NCBI GenBank assembly: GCA_019925095.2
Contig: CM034401.1
Coordinates: forward strand, 12,994,338 to 13,058,337
From: Dendrolimus kikuchii
Lineage: Eukaryota > Arthropoda > Insecta > Lepidoptera > Lasiocampidae
Length of the DNA: 64,000 bases
Reading direction: 5' to 3'
Position numbers and translations under genes: made by a program. Below, piece by piece: positions 22,175-32,366 of this stretch (positions are counted from its first letter, which is position 1; each line of letters opens with the position of its first letter). The notes beneath the pieces are model-generated. The model did not search any database and was not told the origin of the DNA. It saw nothing but the letters and a program-made list of their open reading frames with translations.

Positions 22175-22935
22175 GTTACTTTCGCATTTATAATATTAAT
22201 AGGGATAAAGATTTATGTACACGACGGAGAACATGATAGCAGAGACGAGAAGCATTTTTTTTTAGATTCCTTGTCTGTTAATCTGTTTGTTCAGGATTCA
22301 CGTAAAAACTACTGGGCCAATTTCGTTGCAATTTTCGCTGATCGACAGCAAATCTTGAGACATAAACTCTGCACTACTTTTAATCCTGGGAATCCCGCGG
22401 ATTCTGGGAATTTTAAAAATAGCCAGATTAAAAAAAAACGAATACCAATGTGATTTTTTTTTACTGATCGATAGCAAATTTAATATAAGAAAATGTGTGA
22501 TATTTTTATTCCAGGAATCCGGCGGGTATTTTCCCGGGAGCGATTTGTAGTTGTTCGGATGCGTATAAATTAGCTTAGTTAAGCCCCTGCACTGACCTTA
22601 CAAATGTAATACTATTTTGTTTGGGAACTACGAGTACAAATAAAACTGACAAAAAAATATTAAGAACCCTACTTTACCTAGTGTGAAATCTTTTAAAAAT
22701 AGCTGAAGTTGCGCTATTTTGGTCACAATTTTACAAAACCACTTTCAAGTTCTAATAGTTAACTTATCAGGCCCCTAAATATAAAAACTAAATAAATAAA
22801 AAATAAAGTATAATTGACTAGCAAAAAGAAGAACAATAATTTTTAGAAAGTTTATGTAATATCGTTTTCTGTTCATAGAAATCTTAAGCATGCACATAAC
22901 TTTTATGCTAATAATAAGTAAAGTCCAAGAAAAAG

Positions 22936-23055
22936 TTGATATTGGACGGGTTAAACAAATTGAATCAATTTAGTTGAAACGTGCAAAACTGAAAATATAA
23001 AACGGTATTCGATGACATTGTAGAAGACGGACGTGAAGTGTGTAATATCCGCACT
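22936..23055. mobile_element. MITE-like element
   Basis: The left end GATATTGGACGGG and the palindrome AAATTGAATCAATTT match 5086-5253. The right end has AATATCCGC as a possible inverted counterpart. Boundaries are uncertain. Confidence 0.35.
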
Positions 23056-23124
23056 GAACCGATAGTAGACGATCCATATAAACATAAGCCTGAACGATTC
23101 AATATCAATGAACACTGTCATTTT

Positions 23125-23650
23125 CTTTCAGTTCTTCTGCCTTCTCATCATCATCATCATCCGAGCGTTAAATCTGGTTGCGTTCGGAGTGTTCGCTTCG
23201 AAGCCCAGGGTCCACTTTCCAACTTTTTCTTCTCCACTTCGCGCGGTCTTCGGCATCCCTTGTATTAAAGTCATTGCTGCGCATATCATCCTTCAGAACG
23301 TCAAGTCTGAATTTCCTGGGCCCACCCCTTCGACCGGGACTTGGTGGAGGTGGCATGGCTAGACATTTGTTCCCCACGTAACTAACCGGTTTTTGTAAAA
23401 CGCGGCCGTATCAGTGTAAGCGTCTTTCTTGCAGTTTGTCTGCTATTTCACAGACATGTTCCTGACGCGGTCTTTCCACGTGACTCCACACATCCACCGC
23501 AGCATATTCATTTCCGTGACGCGTGGCTCCCGCTTGTGTCGCTTAAGTAGGCTGTGCTTCACTGCCATACAAATGGACAGTTCTAATGATGGATTTATAG
23601 ACATGTCCATTTAACTGTGCTGGCATTTGGGGGTCGCAAATGACACCTGT
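23125..23650 (-). mobile_element. RTE-like LINE C-terminus, second family
   Basis: On the minus strand, frames broken by shifts and stops read like the end of an RTE/BovB-type ORF2: an RVTEMNMLRWMCGV-like segment near 23500, then RRGGPRKFRLDVLKDDMRSN and DAEDRAKWRRK. A (CAT)n run on the forward strand (23148-23160) marks the 3' tail. A related piece lies at 57306-57545. The element is truncated and inactive. Confidence 0.65.
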
Positions 23651-24937
23651 CACCGCATGCCACTATGTATACACCATATACGGGTCTAGACGTCATGGGC
23701 AATGTCCCCGATTCTTCTTCTTTTACTAAATTTATTTAATTTGGTTGATCTATCTAACATTAGTACTAGGTTTTTTGAAATATATTCACATTTGACCACA
23801 ATCATATTCAAGTTTAACCATATATGGCGCTTATTAGAAGCTGAGCGCCCTAATACATCAAATATGTGTACTAATACAGGGATCGCTATTTCTTTCGAGT
23901 AATACATAGCGCTTTTTACATCTACGAGGAACATAAATAAATCGGCCAAACGCGTGTCAATCAACGCAAAATATATGAAAAACAAAGAAGGAAAGACGGA
24001 GGACCAACAATATTCCTGAAGTGGGCGTTAGCAAATGCAGCACAGCTGTGTACTATACAGCAGTTGTTTGTAATACTATACTGTAATAATAATTACAATC
24101 GCTTGACACGAATTAATTCGCAGCTACGATTTAGATATAACAGGCACTGTCTAGTTTTAAAAAGAAACTCAATGATCTATATTTTCTATTTTAGTGTGTA
24201 ATGAGTAGGTTATTTTAATATGTTAGATTATTTTTTTCATGTTCAATTTACTAATTTTTTTTTCTCTTTTTTAGTTCTCTGATCTCAGATTAGCTATCTT
24301 AATGTTCTATCTGTGATGACTTGTTAATAGCTGACTATCACTAATATGCAATTATTATAATGTGAATATCTGATAGTCATTCAAAAATTATAAAATAAAA
24401 CAATAAATATTAAAAGATTTACTAATTTAATTTGTAAAGATATACTTAAACTTTTTTAGAACAGGCGTTGTATAAAATACTTATACAAACAATACTTGGA
24501 AACTTCTGGATGGTATTTTTCAGTCACGGACAGTGGAACATTTCGTTCATTTTCGTGCTGGAAATCCAATAGAAATAGTTCAAGTTTACACTCCGAAGTC
24601 AATCCGATAAAAGACCAATATACCGCGACAACACTATGTCCATCTGGAAAGAAGCTCAATTTTTGAAGCGACTTTTCAGAACTATTACTAATTATGAGGT
24701 AATTTATTTATTTTCAAATATCAAGGCTAACATTAAAAAAGAGAAATAAAAGTAACAACATTTTACTTTTTTATTAAATTATAATTCTTTATTTTCTTAA
24801 AACAAAATTTTCTTTGAATATTTAATAATTCATTTAATTCTTCATCTTTTAAAAACGTATACTTTATAAAATTCTTGAAATACTCGTTGGTACTATACTC
24901 CTCATTTAGGTTTACAACACAAAGTGTTACCACACGT
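23651..24937. other. stretch without a recognised gene
   Basis: An acceptor-like TGGTATTTTTCAG near 24523 is followed by 28 open codons to TAA (SRTVEHFVHFRAGNPIEIVQ at the start), which I do not recognise. No other signal was seen. Confidence 0.3.
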
Positions 24938-24966
24938 TTTCCTAGTACTCATATAGTACTAGGAAA
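24938..24966. repeat. perfect 12-bp inverted repeat
   Basis: TTTCCTAGTACT, a 5-base loop (CATAT) and the exact complement AGTACTAGGAAA. Confidence 0.85.
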
Positions 24967-25815
24967 GTAAAAACTCGCCCTTATTTTGTGTTCGTAAGAA
25001 ACACGGCGAGTCGTTAATAGGTCTATTCAGATGGCAACGGCAATTGCTATTAAGTCTGTTGTGATATCTTATTAAACACACTGAAGTTTATTTTGTTTTA
25101 GACATAAGCTTTTTGAACAGATTCTCTCGTGTACCCATTTGAATTTAATCCCAATTTAGTGTATAAAAAATATAATATCCTCATAGTCGTCATCTATCGG
25201 TTTATTCAGCTTTGCTCGTGTTAATGGTAATAAAAGTGCAAAAAAATGTATTTTCCAACTTTATCAAAAGTTTATATTTATAAAAACATTTTATGCCCAA
25301 AAACATAAGTTAGGAATGGTCAGATATATAACAAAGTCACTTTCTAATTTTTCATATTTGTATGAATTATATATTTTATACATGTGTAAAGAAACACCCA
25401 ATGTACGCTTCTTTTGAAAACTTATCTCCAAACATTGCGAAATAGTCAACGAGAATATTAACGCACATCACTAGCCATCACATCAATTAATTAACACATC
25501 ACTAGCAATCATACAAACTAACTTAGCATATCACTATCATTTGCCATTATGTCAGCGACGCGCGCGCATGTAATACACAGTGCAAACAGTAATGAAAAAT
25601 TAAGGTAAAAGCAATCCCCAACCGGAATATAATTTTGCTTAGTATGAATAAATTCAGAACATATTTCAAATAATCTTGTACTTGCCCGCTGAGTGCAACT
25701 GTCCATAGAAGTATTTTAAAATTTGCACATTTATGACACATTCTTAGAATAGGTACTAAATTTGTAATTATAAAATCTTGTATGTATTATTATCGAAATT
25801 ATCGATAATGTATAT
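24967..25815. other. AT-rich stretch without a gene
   Basis: Overlapping small minus-strand frames at 25518-25741 show no recognisable family. Confidence 0.4.
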
Positions 25816-25824
25816 TTATTTAAT

Positions 25825-25972
25825 ACATACATACATTCATAACTTCACGCCAGTTCCCTTGCGGGGTAGGCACGAACAACAGAGCGCCATTTAGGCTTAT
25901 TGTTACTCACCTCACTTGCTTCTATGATATTCATAAGTCTTGTCATGCACGCTCGTCTGTTCTTAAGGTTAA
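25825..25972 (-). mobile_element. truncated RTE copy with (ATGT)n tail
   Basis: It contains the last codons and tail of the family also seen at 29415, 30434, 34437, 39945 and 45329. The minus-strand 3' end is the (ATGT)n tail. TTATTTAAT flanks both sides (25816-25824 and 25973-25981). Confidence 0.8.
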
Positions 25973-25981
25973 TTATTTAAT

Positions 25982-26454
25982 CATTACACATTATCGAAAT
26001 TACTCATACAAAGCGCATAAATAGTCTTACATATTAAACGTTTAACGTTAAACTTCTAATAAAAACACACGCCCTTTCGATTCCCACGCTTCAGTGTAAA
26101 TTGAAAATGATACCTTTGAATCTTCGTTTCTGGGTAAGACGTCTTCTGATACTGAAATTGTGCGACTACAGAGAAACAATTGATACAAGTTTCTTCCATT
26201 ACAATGTAGGATTATTTCTCTTTGAGAAATAAAAAGAATACAGTAAACAGCAAGACAGTAAACAGAGGCATTAGTTTCATTCCTAAGTACGAGATAATGT
26301 TTTAAGACGTAATGAAAATAAAATTACCTTGTTTTAATTACAGAGTATTTATCATAGGCTTTCATTACTTATACCCGCTTATATCCTACAACAGTACATT
26401 ATTCATATGGATCGTTGTACACATAGTAACTCAAATCGTTCGTAATTCTTTGAA
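25982..26454. other. AT-rich stretch without a gene
   Basis: I see nothing that I can support. Confidence 0.4.
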
Positions 26455-26636
26455 TGAATGAATGAAAACTCTTTATTCCTCACCATAAACTTTAACTTAA
26501 ACAATTCATACGGAAACATTTACATTAGAACAATAGATTACCATATCGCTCATAGCATAGCAATCTTTTCTAGACAACCCGGTATCCAAGGAGACTTAAA
26601 ACAAAATTAAGAATATTTGGTAGTACTAAACTAAAT
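26455..26636 (-). mobile_element. CR1-type LINE 3' region
   Basis: On the minus strand this carries the family end: GTTGTCTAGAAAAGATTGCT with a decayed ATCGCT hairpin, AGTTTATGGTGAGGAATAAA and a (TTCA)n tail. It aligns with 15481-15595 of the longer copy. No coding sequence remains. Confidence 0.65.
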
Positions 26637-27006
26637 TAAAACTAATATAATGGTAATCGTTAACGCCAACCAGTTCCGTCGGTGTAAGTCGTACTGCGCC
26701 GCTCGCGGCAAATTCCAATAAAACTTAATAAAGTGCTATTAATATACATAATTAAGTAGATTACAATAATATAAATTACATATATCATGCAAACAATAAT
26801 ATAATTCTGTTTAACGCAAAAAAAATATACATTTAACAAATAATGGGCAGTGATCATGTGTTTAAATGTAGAAATGGGTACATCTTGTACGATTGTCAAG
26901 GGAGAGAATTTCACACGCAAACTATACGGCAAAAGGATTTACTACGAAGGACGAAGTGTGTTTGTGTACTGTTAGTAATAAATTTTCATTTGAGCGCAAA
27001 TTATCC

Positions 27007-27296
27007 GTGTAGGAATGGAGAAAGAATACAATTTCTTGCGGCCGGGGGATCTGTCGTAAGAGGCGACAAAACAACCCATACCCAGGTGGTAGGGCATTTG
27101 CCCGACTGGATGGCTACCACCCCTGGTGTAGAGTATGTCGTCATAACAACCTTGAGTTGTCTTCCGGCATTAGTGATCAGGTTCCAGTCTCCCTTAAGAG
27201 AGCATTTGTAGCACCTTTGGTGTTGCAAATGTTCATAGGCGATAGTAACCGCTTTCCATCAAGTGAGTCCTGTGCCTGTCTGCTGAACTCAGGAAA
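27007..27296 (+). mobile_element. poly-A retroposon, family Z
   Basis: A near full-length copy: it starts CCGTGTAGGAATGGAGAAAG, has GTCGTAAGAGGCGACAAAAC and ATGGCTACCACCCCTGG in the body, and ends CTGCTGAACTCAGGAAATAAAA. This copy fixes the polarity of the family, with the A-rich tail at the 3' end. Confidence 0.75.
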
Positions 27297-27811
27297 TAAA
27301 AAAGATGAATCATGTACTTTTATTTGGAAACTCTAAATTGTACATGGTGTATTATAAGGTTGTCCTTTCAAAATGATAAGGAATCTAATTTTCTCACCTA
27401 TCTGCCACAGCAACTAGACAAGGAATGTAATGTGACAGCACCTTGATACAATACTGTGTGTCATATGTCCACTCAGGAGGGACAAATCTGGGTCATTATT
27501 AGTATTAATCAAAGTAAGGTCCGTATTCTAAAACAACAATCTTTCTTTATTCAAACTATTTTATTGTCGCGCTCCCCTTCATGCATTTAATGTAAATAAC
27601 AGTTTAATTAGGCTTTTAGTCTCATAGAAATCAAATGTGTCAAATCATGAAACTTATATATAACCACTGTTTATCAGGTAAGCACTCTAGCAATAAAAAT
27701 AAAAAGATATGAATAAATTTGGTTGAAGAATATTTTAAATATTATTAGAACAACTTTTTTTTACTGCAAAACTGGCAAACAATCCGATGACACGTATGGT
27801 ATGATCGAGAG
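27297..27811. other. stretch without a recognised gene
   Basis: Nothing that I can support. Confidence 0.4.
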
Positions 27812-27935
27812 AAACGGGGAGTGGGCCATCAAAATTCTCACTTATCGCACAAAACACGATTAGCTCAAGGCTAACCGCTTCACACTGATGTTCTGTGAGC
27901 GCGTGGTATCACCAATCGAGCCGGCCCTAAGGGTG
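27812..27935 (-). repeat. dispersed repeat, partner of 16005-16130
   Basis: Its reverse complement aligns with 16005-16130 through the CTTAGGG, CGGCTCGAT, GATACCACGC and GTTAGCCTTGAG blocks. Confidence 0.6.
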
Positions 27936-28318
27936 CCTTCCTACCAAAGATGTGCTATGTAGCTATGCTGCGAAAATGTAAAAAATGTGCGAAAATGTAA
28001 GCTACGAAACTATGTGACCATTTTCACTTATGCTAAGCTATGTAGTGGAGTCAGTAACATGTGCTATGAAAATGCGCCGCCGCAAGGTAGCTGTACGAGG
28101 AAGATGCGCAGCTCGAGCTATGCAACGTATTGACAGTAAGGAATGCACACATCTATAGCACACAGTAATAGCACGCATCTTTAGCACACATCCATAGCAC
28201 GTATCCATAGCTCGCATCCATAGCACGCATCCTTCCATATAAAACACGTAGCTTAGTTGAATCAATTTCCACCAGTGCTATATTGATATGATAGGTGGTC
28301 TTTGGTGGAGAAGCTCCC
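27931..28318. mobile_element. MITE-like element with internal minisatellite
   Basis: The ends GGGTGCCTTCCTACCAAAG (27931-27949) and CTTTGGTGGAGAAGCTCCC (28300-28318) are inverted matches at 14 of 19 positions. The interior is rich in GCTATG motifs and holds the 13-bp tandem repeat. No transposase is encoded. The left end overlaps the dispersed repeat before it, so that boundary is uncertain. Confidence 0.5.
28148..28234 (+). repeat. 13-bp minisatellite, unit close to TAGCACGCATCCA
   Basis: About six diverged tandem copies of CATAGCACGCATC, inside the MITE-like element. Confidence 0.85.
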
Positions 28319-29053
28319 TACGAGCTGTAATTAAAATCATGATTTCAGCATGGCTCCACCACATGTAAAACTTAAACTTTAAAAATATATCAAAGATCCT
28401 GTTGATATGAATGTATTGCCTCCGAGTCTAGTAAGGTTCACGTGTTGAAGGTTTTCCAAAAGGAACAATTTCGTAGCAGACTTAAAATACCGACGTCGTG
28501 ATATGAAATATGAAATAGTACTCTAAAAGTGGCGTATAAAAGTTATAGTTACGTGATTAAAATACATTTATTACGTGAAATATGATTTTTTAAATTTTAG
28601 GTTTAACCGGTTCATAAAATATAAAAAAATTAATTAATATTCATTCGAGATAATAAGTATTTTAAGGGCAGTAGTATACAAATAAAAAATTCTTTATAGT
28701 TTTATTTCTTTACGATTTTATTCATCCTTGATAATTTTAAGTAAGCACCTTCATTCATATTCTTATAAACAAAAATGTATTGATAAAGTTTCAAGAATTA
28801 AATAAATGAAAATGTCGGAGAATCAGAAAATTATTAGAACACCAGTAACTGTTAATGTTAATATAATATAACTTTATTGAATACATAATTCATTATGAAA
28901 ATTTAAGGAAAACCCACGCCCTTCAGAGGAACTTTAATAAATTATTTAATTTAATTTGAATATACCTTATTTCTTTCAAATAATACATTCAACGTAATAG
29001 TTATCTTCTTGTCTTATTAATAATAAAACAACTTTTGTCAGTAATCCCTATTA
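28319..29053. other. AT-rich stretch without a gene
   Basis: Nothing that I can support. Confidence 0.4.
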
Positions 29054-29142
29054 TCCCTATTAATATTATAAATGCGAAGGTAACTCTGTCTGTTTGTTAC
29101 ACTTTCAATGAAAAGTATTGGTCCGATTTGGCTGAAACTGTG

Positions 29143-29143
29143 C

Positions 29144-29190
<47 letters not shown>
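29143..29190. repeat. (TA)n microsatellite
   Basis: TA repeat at the left edge of the maT element. It may have supplied the TA target. Confidence 0.95.
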
Positions 29191-29191
<1 letters not shown>

Positions 29192-29414
29192 CTAGTCTGG
29201 CCATAAATACTGTTACATAAAAACTTTTCTTTTTTTCAACTTTTTCATTATTTTGAATTTGGAACACGTATATTATTTTAAAAACTTTTTTCGATTTTGT
29301 GCCATTTCACATATTGTTTCGTGTTGATTATAAAATTGTAATATGGAATGGAATGTTAAAGAAAATAGTAATCGCCTTGCACAAAGTGGGTATGGAGTCG
29401 TCGGTCATATTCCA

Positions 29415-30019
29415 TACATACATAACTTCACGCCAGTTCCCTTGCGGGTAGGCACGAACAACAGAGCGCCATTTAGGCCCATTCTTACACACCTCACTTG
29501 CTTCTTTGACATTCATAACTCTTGTCATGCACACTCGTCTGTTCTTAAGGCTCCTGACATCACCCTCTGCTAGTACATGATCAATTTGATCATGGAAGGT
29601 GTGTCGTGGTCTTCCACGACTTCTGCATCCATCCACTTTTGCAGTGTATATTTATTTAGTCATTCTTTCATCATGCATTCTTTCCACATGCTCGAACCAC
29701 CGGAGCATTCCTTTCCTTACCTTCACCCCCACACTCTCTTTCAGACCAACTCTCTTTCTTACTTCGGTATTACGAACGCGGTCCGCAGATTTTGCGCAGT
29801 GCTCGCATCTCAACCGCGTTTACTCTACTTTCATGCTCTCTCTTCCATACCCAACTCTCGCTTCCATACGTGAGAGTAGGTACCAGCACCGCGTTGTGTA
29901 TGGCGAGTTGGGCCTTCTGGCTGAGGTTCTTAGAGCCTAAAAGTTTACCTAACGCTCCATTCAAACTATTCCCCAAATTCACTCTTCTTTCTATATCAGC
30001 GGTGTACCTTCCATAATAT
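29415..30019 (-). mobile_element. RTE copy inserted in maT, 605 bp
   Basis: TCATATTCCA flanks both sides (29405-29414 and 30020-30029), and removing one copy restores the maT frame. On the minus strand it encodes the RTE C-terminus: ADIERRVNLGN, QLAIHNAVLVPTLTYGSESW and VNAVEMRALRKICG, followed by RGRPRHTFHDQIDHVL, then an (ATGT)n tail. A small deletion before the end and shifts in the middle make it non-coding. It is truncated after the RT domain. Confidence 0.88.
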
Positions 30020-30433
30020 TCATATTCCAGACACTTCAAAAGCTTGGTATCAGCCGTATGTTCGTATATCGTACTATCAACAGATACAACAACACTTCGT
30101 CTATCGAAGACCAGAAAAGATCGGGGCGGCCGCGTGCTATTAGAACTACAAAGGCTGTTAATGCTGTTAAAGCCAAAATTCGTCGAAGCCCCATTAGGAA
30201 GCAAAAAATCTTATCGTGAGAAATGAAGGTTCCCGCTAGGACTCTGTCGCGTATTATAAAACAAGACCTGAAGCTCGGTGCTTATCGTCGATATACAGGA
30301 CATGCCCTAACTCAATCTTTACAATTAAGGAGAGTGGATCGATCAAAACGCCTTCTGTCACGATACGCAGGTGAAAGGCACAGAAATATCCTCTTTACCG
30401 ATGAAAAAATTTTCACGGTTGAAGAACACTACA

Positions 30434-30538
30434 TACATACATACATACATAGCTTCACGCCAGTTCCCTTGCGGGGTAGGCACGAACAACAGAGCGCCAT
30501 TTAGGCTTATTCTTACACACCTCACTTGCTTCTTTCAC
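30434..30538 (-). mobile_element. RTE copy inserted in maT, 105 bp
   Basis: AAGAACACTACA flanks both sides (30422-30433 and 30539-30550), inside the codons for VEEHY. Only the end of ORF2 and the (ATGT)n tail are present. Confidence 0.9.
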
Positions 30539-31913
30539 AAGAACACTACAACAAGCAAAATGATAAATTGTACGCTCACAGTTCTAAAGAAGCCGCTCAA
30601 GTCGTCGGAAAGGTACAACGTGGTCATCATCCTGCGTCAGTGATGGTTAGGTGGGGCGTGTCTTATCAAGGAGTCACAAAACTACATTTTTGTGAAAAAG
30701 AAGTGAAAACTTCAGCCAAAGTGTTTCAAGATACAGTCTAGGATCCTGTTATGAAACCTCTCAGCAATACACTTTTTGAAAATATACCGTGGACTTTCCA
30801 GCAGGACTCTGCACCTGATCACAAGGCACGAACAACCCAAGCCTGGCTTGAAACCAACGTTCCGGACTTTATAAGAGCTGAAGACTGACCCTCATCTAGC
30901 CCAGGCCTCAACCCTTTAGACTTCAAATTATGGTCAGTTTTAGAGGACATGACCCGCTCTAAATGACACGGCAACATTGAGTCTCTTAAAAAATCTTTGG
31001 TGCAAGCAGTGGCGAAATGTCCCTTGAAAATAGTGCGTAAATCCATAGATTCGTGGCCAAACAGATTAAAGGCCTGTATAAAAGCCAAAGGTGGCCATTT
31101 CGTATAGAATATTTTTTTTATTTGTTGCTGAGACTTTAATAAATATGTAGGTATACATTTTAATAATATTACATTACTTCATTTCAAAAAAGTTCATTTT
31201 CATTTGTAACAGAACTTATGGCTGGACTATATTTTTCTGTTTTTTCTATAATACTTTCACAGAAAAACTATCGGACGGATTTCGCTGAAACTCGGTAAAT
31301 ATGTAAGTTCAATATCTAGGATGAACATAGAATACTTTTCACCCCAAAAAAAGGGATAGATTTTGAAATAGATTTATAGATAGACGAGATTTGACAGAGG
31401 CTGCTACTTTTATCTCAAAAATAAAACCATAAATGGTTGAAATAGAGCATGACAGTTTGTATGGGGGACCAATCATTTTAAAAAATTATAGAAATAAAAA
31501 TTCGTCATTTATAAAAAATGCGATAATGACTCGGTCTGTCTATCTGTTAAGTTTTCACGAAAAAACTACTGGAGTACTGGATCGGTTTTGCTTTAATTTT
31601 GTACATATTTATTTTTAATACGAAAATGGACATAGATGCTTTTCATCTCGGAGGATGGGATAGTTTGTGATATAAAATGAAGTGAACCTTCCGGGGACAA
31701 ATAGCACTACCATAAAAATGTAATACAATTTAACCTGTGTTAATGCTTACTCTTTAAACAAAAGATAAAGACGAGAGTTTGACCCGGGACGTAGCCGCGG
31801 GGAAAACATCACTGGTTTGATGTAAATTTCGTTGCTTCTACTAGCTTCTACGTTTTTAATTACGAAAAATTAAGGGTCTTAAGCACGAGATTTTATTTCA
31901 TTTCCTTTTTCAG

Positions 31914-31974
31914 TTTGACATTTCAATCACTACATAGTACTAGCCTTTTTTACGGTATGACTAAGGTGTCGAGG
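31914..31974 (+). other. candidate host exon, 61 bp
   Basis: A strong acceptor (TTTCCTTTTTCAG, ending 31913) and a consensus donor GTAAGT (from 31975) bracket 61 bases with one open frame. It includes an ATG (31956) followed by TKVSR and the donor, so it could be a first coding exon. Four ACCGGT-type motifs lie within 400 bp downstream. I do not recognise the peptide. Confidence 0.25.
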
Positions 31975-32022
31975 GTAAGTGAATAATTGTTTAAGTTATT
32001 ATCTATATCCACGAAGGTTTGG

Positions 32023-32366
32023 AACCGGTAAGAAAGTCGAACCGGTTACAACCTATTTAGCCTAAACACTTCTGTTTTGGTCTCACCTTAAGTTCAATTC
32101 TGATAAATGGGTTTTCTTGAATAAACTGATTTCGAATGATTTCGAACGATTCTTGATGCACAGTGTACTGCGAGAATGTAGTCATGGACTACAGTAAGTT
32201 TTCAGTAGCACATAAACATATGTTGAGAGAGATAGAATGATACGTCTTCTTCTCGCAGAATGAACCGGTTAATTCATGTTTATATACTGTCATACTTCTT
32301 ACACACTCTTTAAGATTACACTCCAAACGAAATAATTGACTAAAACCGTTTAATTTTAGACCGGTT
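32023..32366. promoter_or_regulatory. cluster of Grainyhead-like AACCGGTT sites
   Basis: AACCGGTA (32023), AACCGGTT (32040), AACCGGTT (32263) and GACCGGTT (32359) occur in 344 bp. AACCGGTT is the consensus of Grainyhead, an epithelial regulator conserved in insects. It lies just after the candidate exon. An enhancer is possible but not shown. Confidence 0.3.

Larger units (their letters stand above)
20333..22205 (-). mobile_element. Helitron family C carrying a large tandem-repeat block
   Basis: On the minus strand the unit starts TCCCTATTAATATTATAAAT (from 22205) and ends with a GC hairpin CGGCGGAGCCG, then CTAG (forward 20333-20336). It is flanked by A and T as expected for Helitron insertion into AT. 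It interrupts a family B Helitron, which confirms both boundaries. Two modules with CCGATTTGG(A/C)TGA lie at 21930-22120, and the body at 20340-20650 matches 31430-31800. A 1.1-kb minisatellite fills the middle. No protein is encoded. Confidence 0.75.
20262..22570 (+). mobile_element. Helitron family B, split by a second Helitron
   Basis: The left piece (20262-20332, with AACATGCCATGTCTGTACAT) and the right piece (22206 to about 22570, with ATTCACGTAAAAACTACTGG and two TGATCGA(C/T)AGCAAAT blocks) match successive parts of the family B copies at 55402-55860 and 59833-60377. Everything between them is the family C Helitron. The 3' end is lost after ATTAGCTTAG. Confidence 0.65.
29353..31107 (+). 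pseudogene. maT transposase pseudogene
   Basis: From ATG at 29353 to TAG at 31105-31107, less the two insertions, the frame is 341 codons with no net shift but four internal stops (30217, 30739, 30886, 30964). The N-terminal part shows a helix-turn-helix (LGISRMFVYRTINRY) and the linker KRSGRPRAIRTTKAV. The catalytic acids are in FTDEK (30400), QQDSAP (30805) and NPLDF (30919). The last two are separated by 37 residues, which places it in the DD37D/maT clade, known from Bombyx and other insects. The enzyme would cut and paste the element at TA sites. The protein is cut by RTE copies at 29415 and 30434. Confidence 0.88.
29193..31229 (+). mobile_element. maT (DD37D mariner-type) transposon, twice interrupted
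   Basis: Terminal inverted repeats at 29193-29217 and 31205-31229 match at 21 of 25 positions, both beginning TAGTC. Removing the two RTE insertions and one copy of each target duplication leaves 1305 bp, the normal size of a mariner-type element. TA-rich flanks fit TA target use. The transposase inside is dead, so the copy is a fossil. It sits within a family C Helitron. Confidence 0.88.
29054..31811 (+). mobile_element. Helitron family C split by a maT transposon
   Basis: The 5' end TCCCTATTAATATTATAAAT (from 29054) equals that of 20333-22205. After a first CCGATTTGGCTGAAACT module comes a TA run holding the maT insertion. Sequence resumes at about 31230 with a second module (GGATTTCGCTGAAACTCGG), then the body matching 20340-20650 and a decayed GC-rich end (GTAGCCGCGGGG) near 31811. 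Unlike its sister it has no large minisatellite. Confidence 0.65.

Noticed and set aside
28148..28234. CRISPR-like array
   Set aside because: These are direct tandem repeats of 13 bp without spacers in a eukaryotic mobile element.
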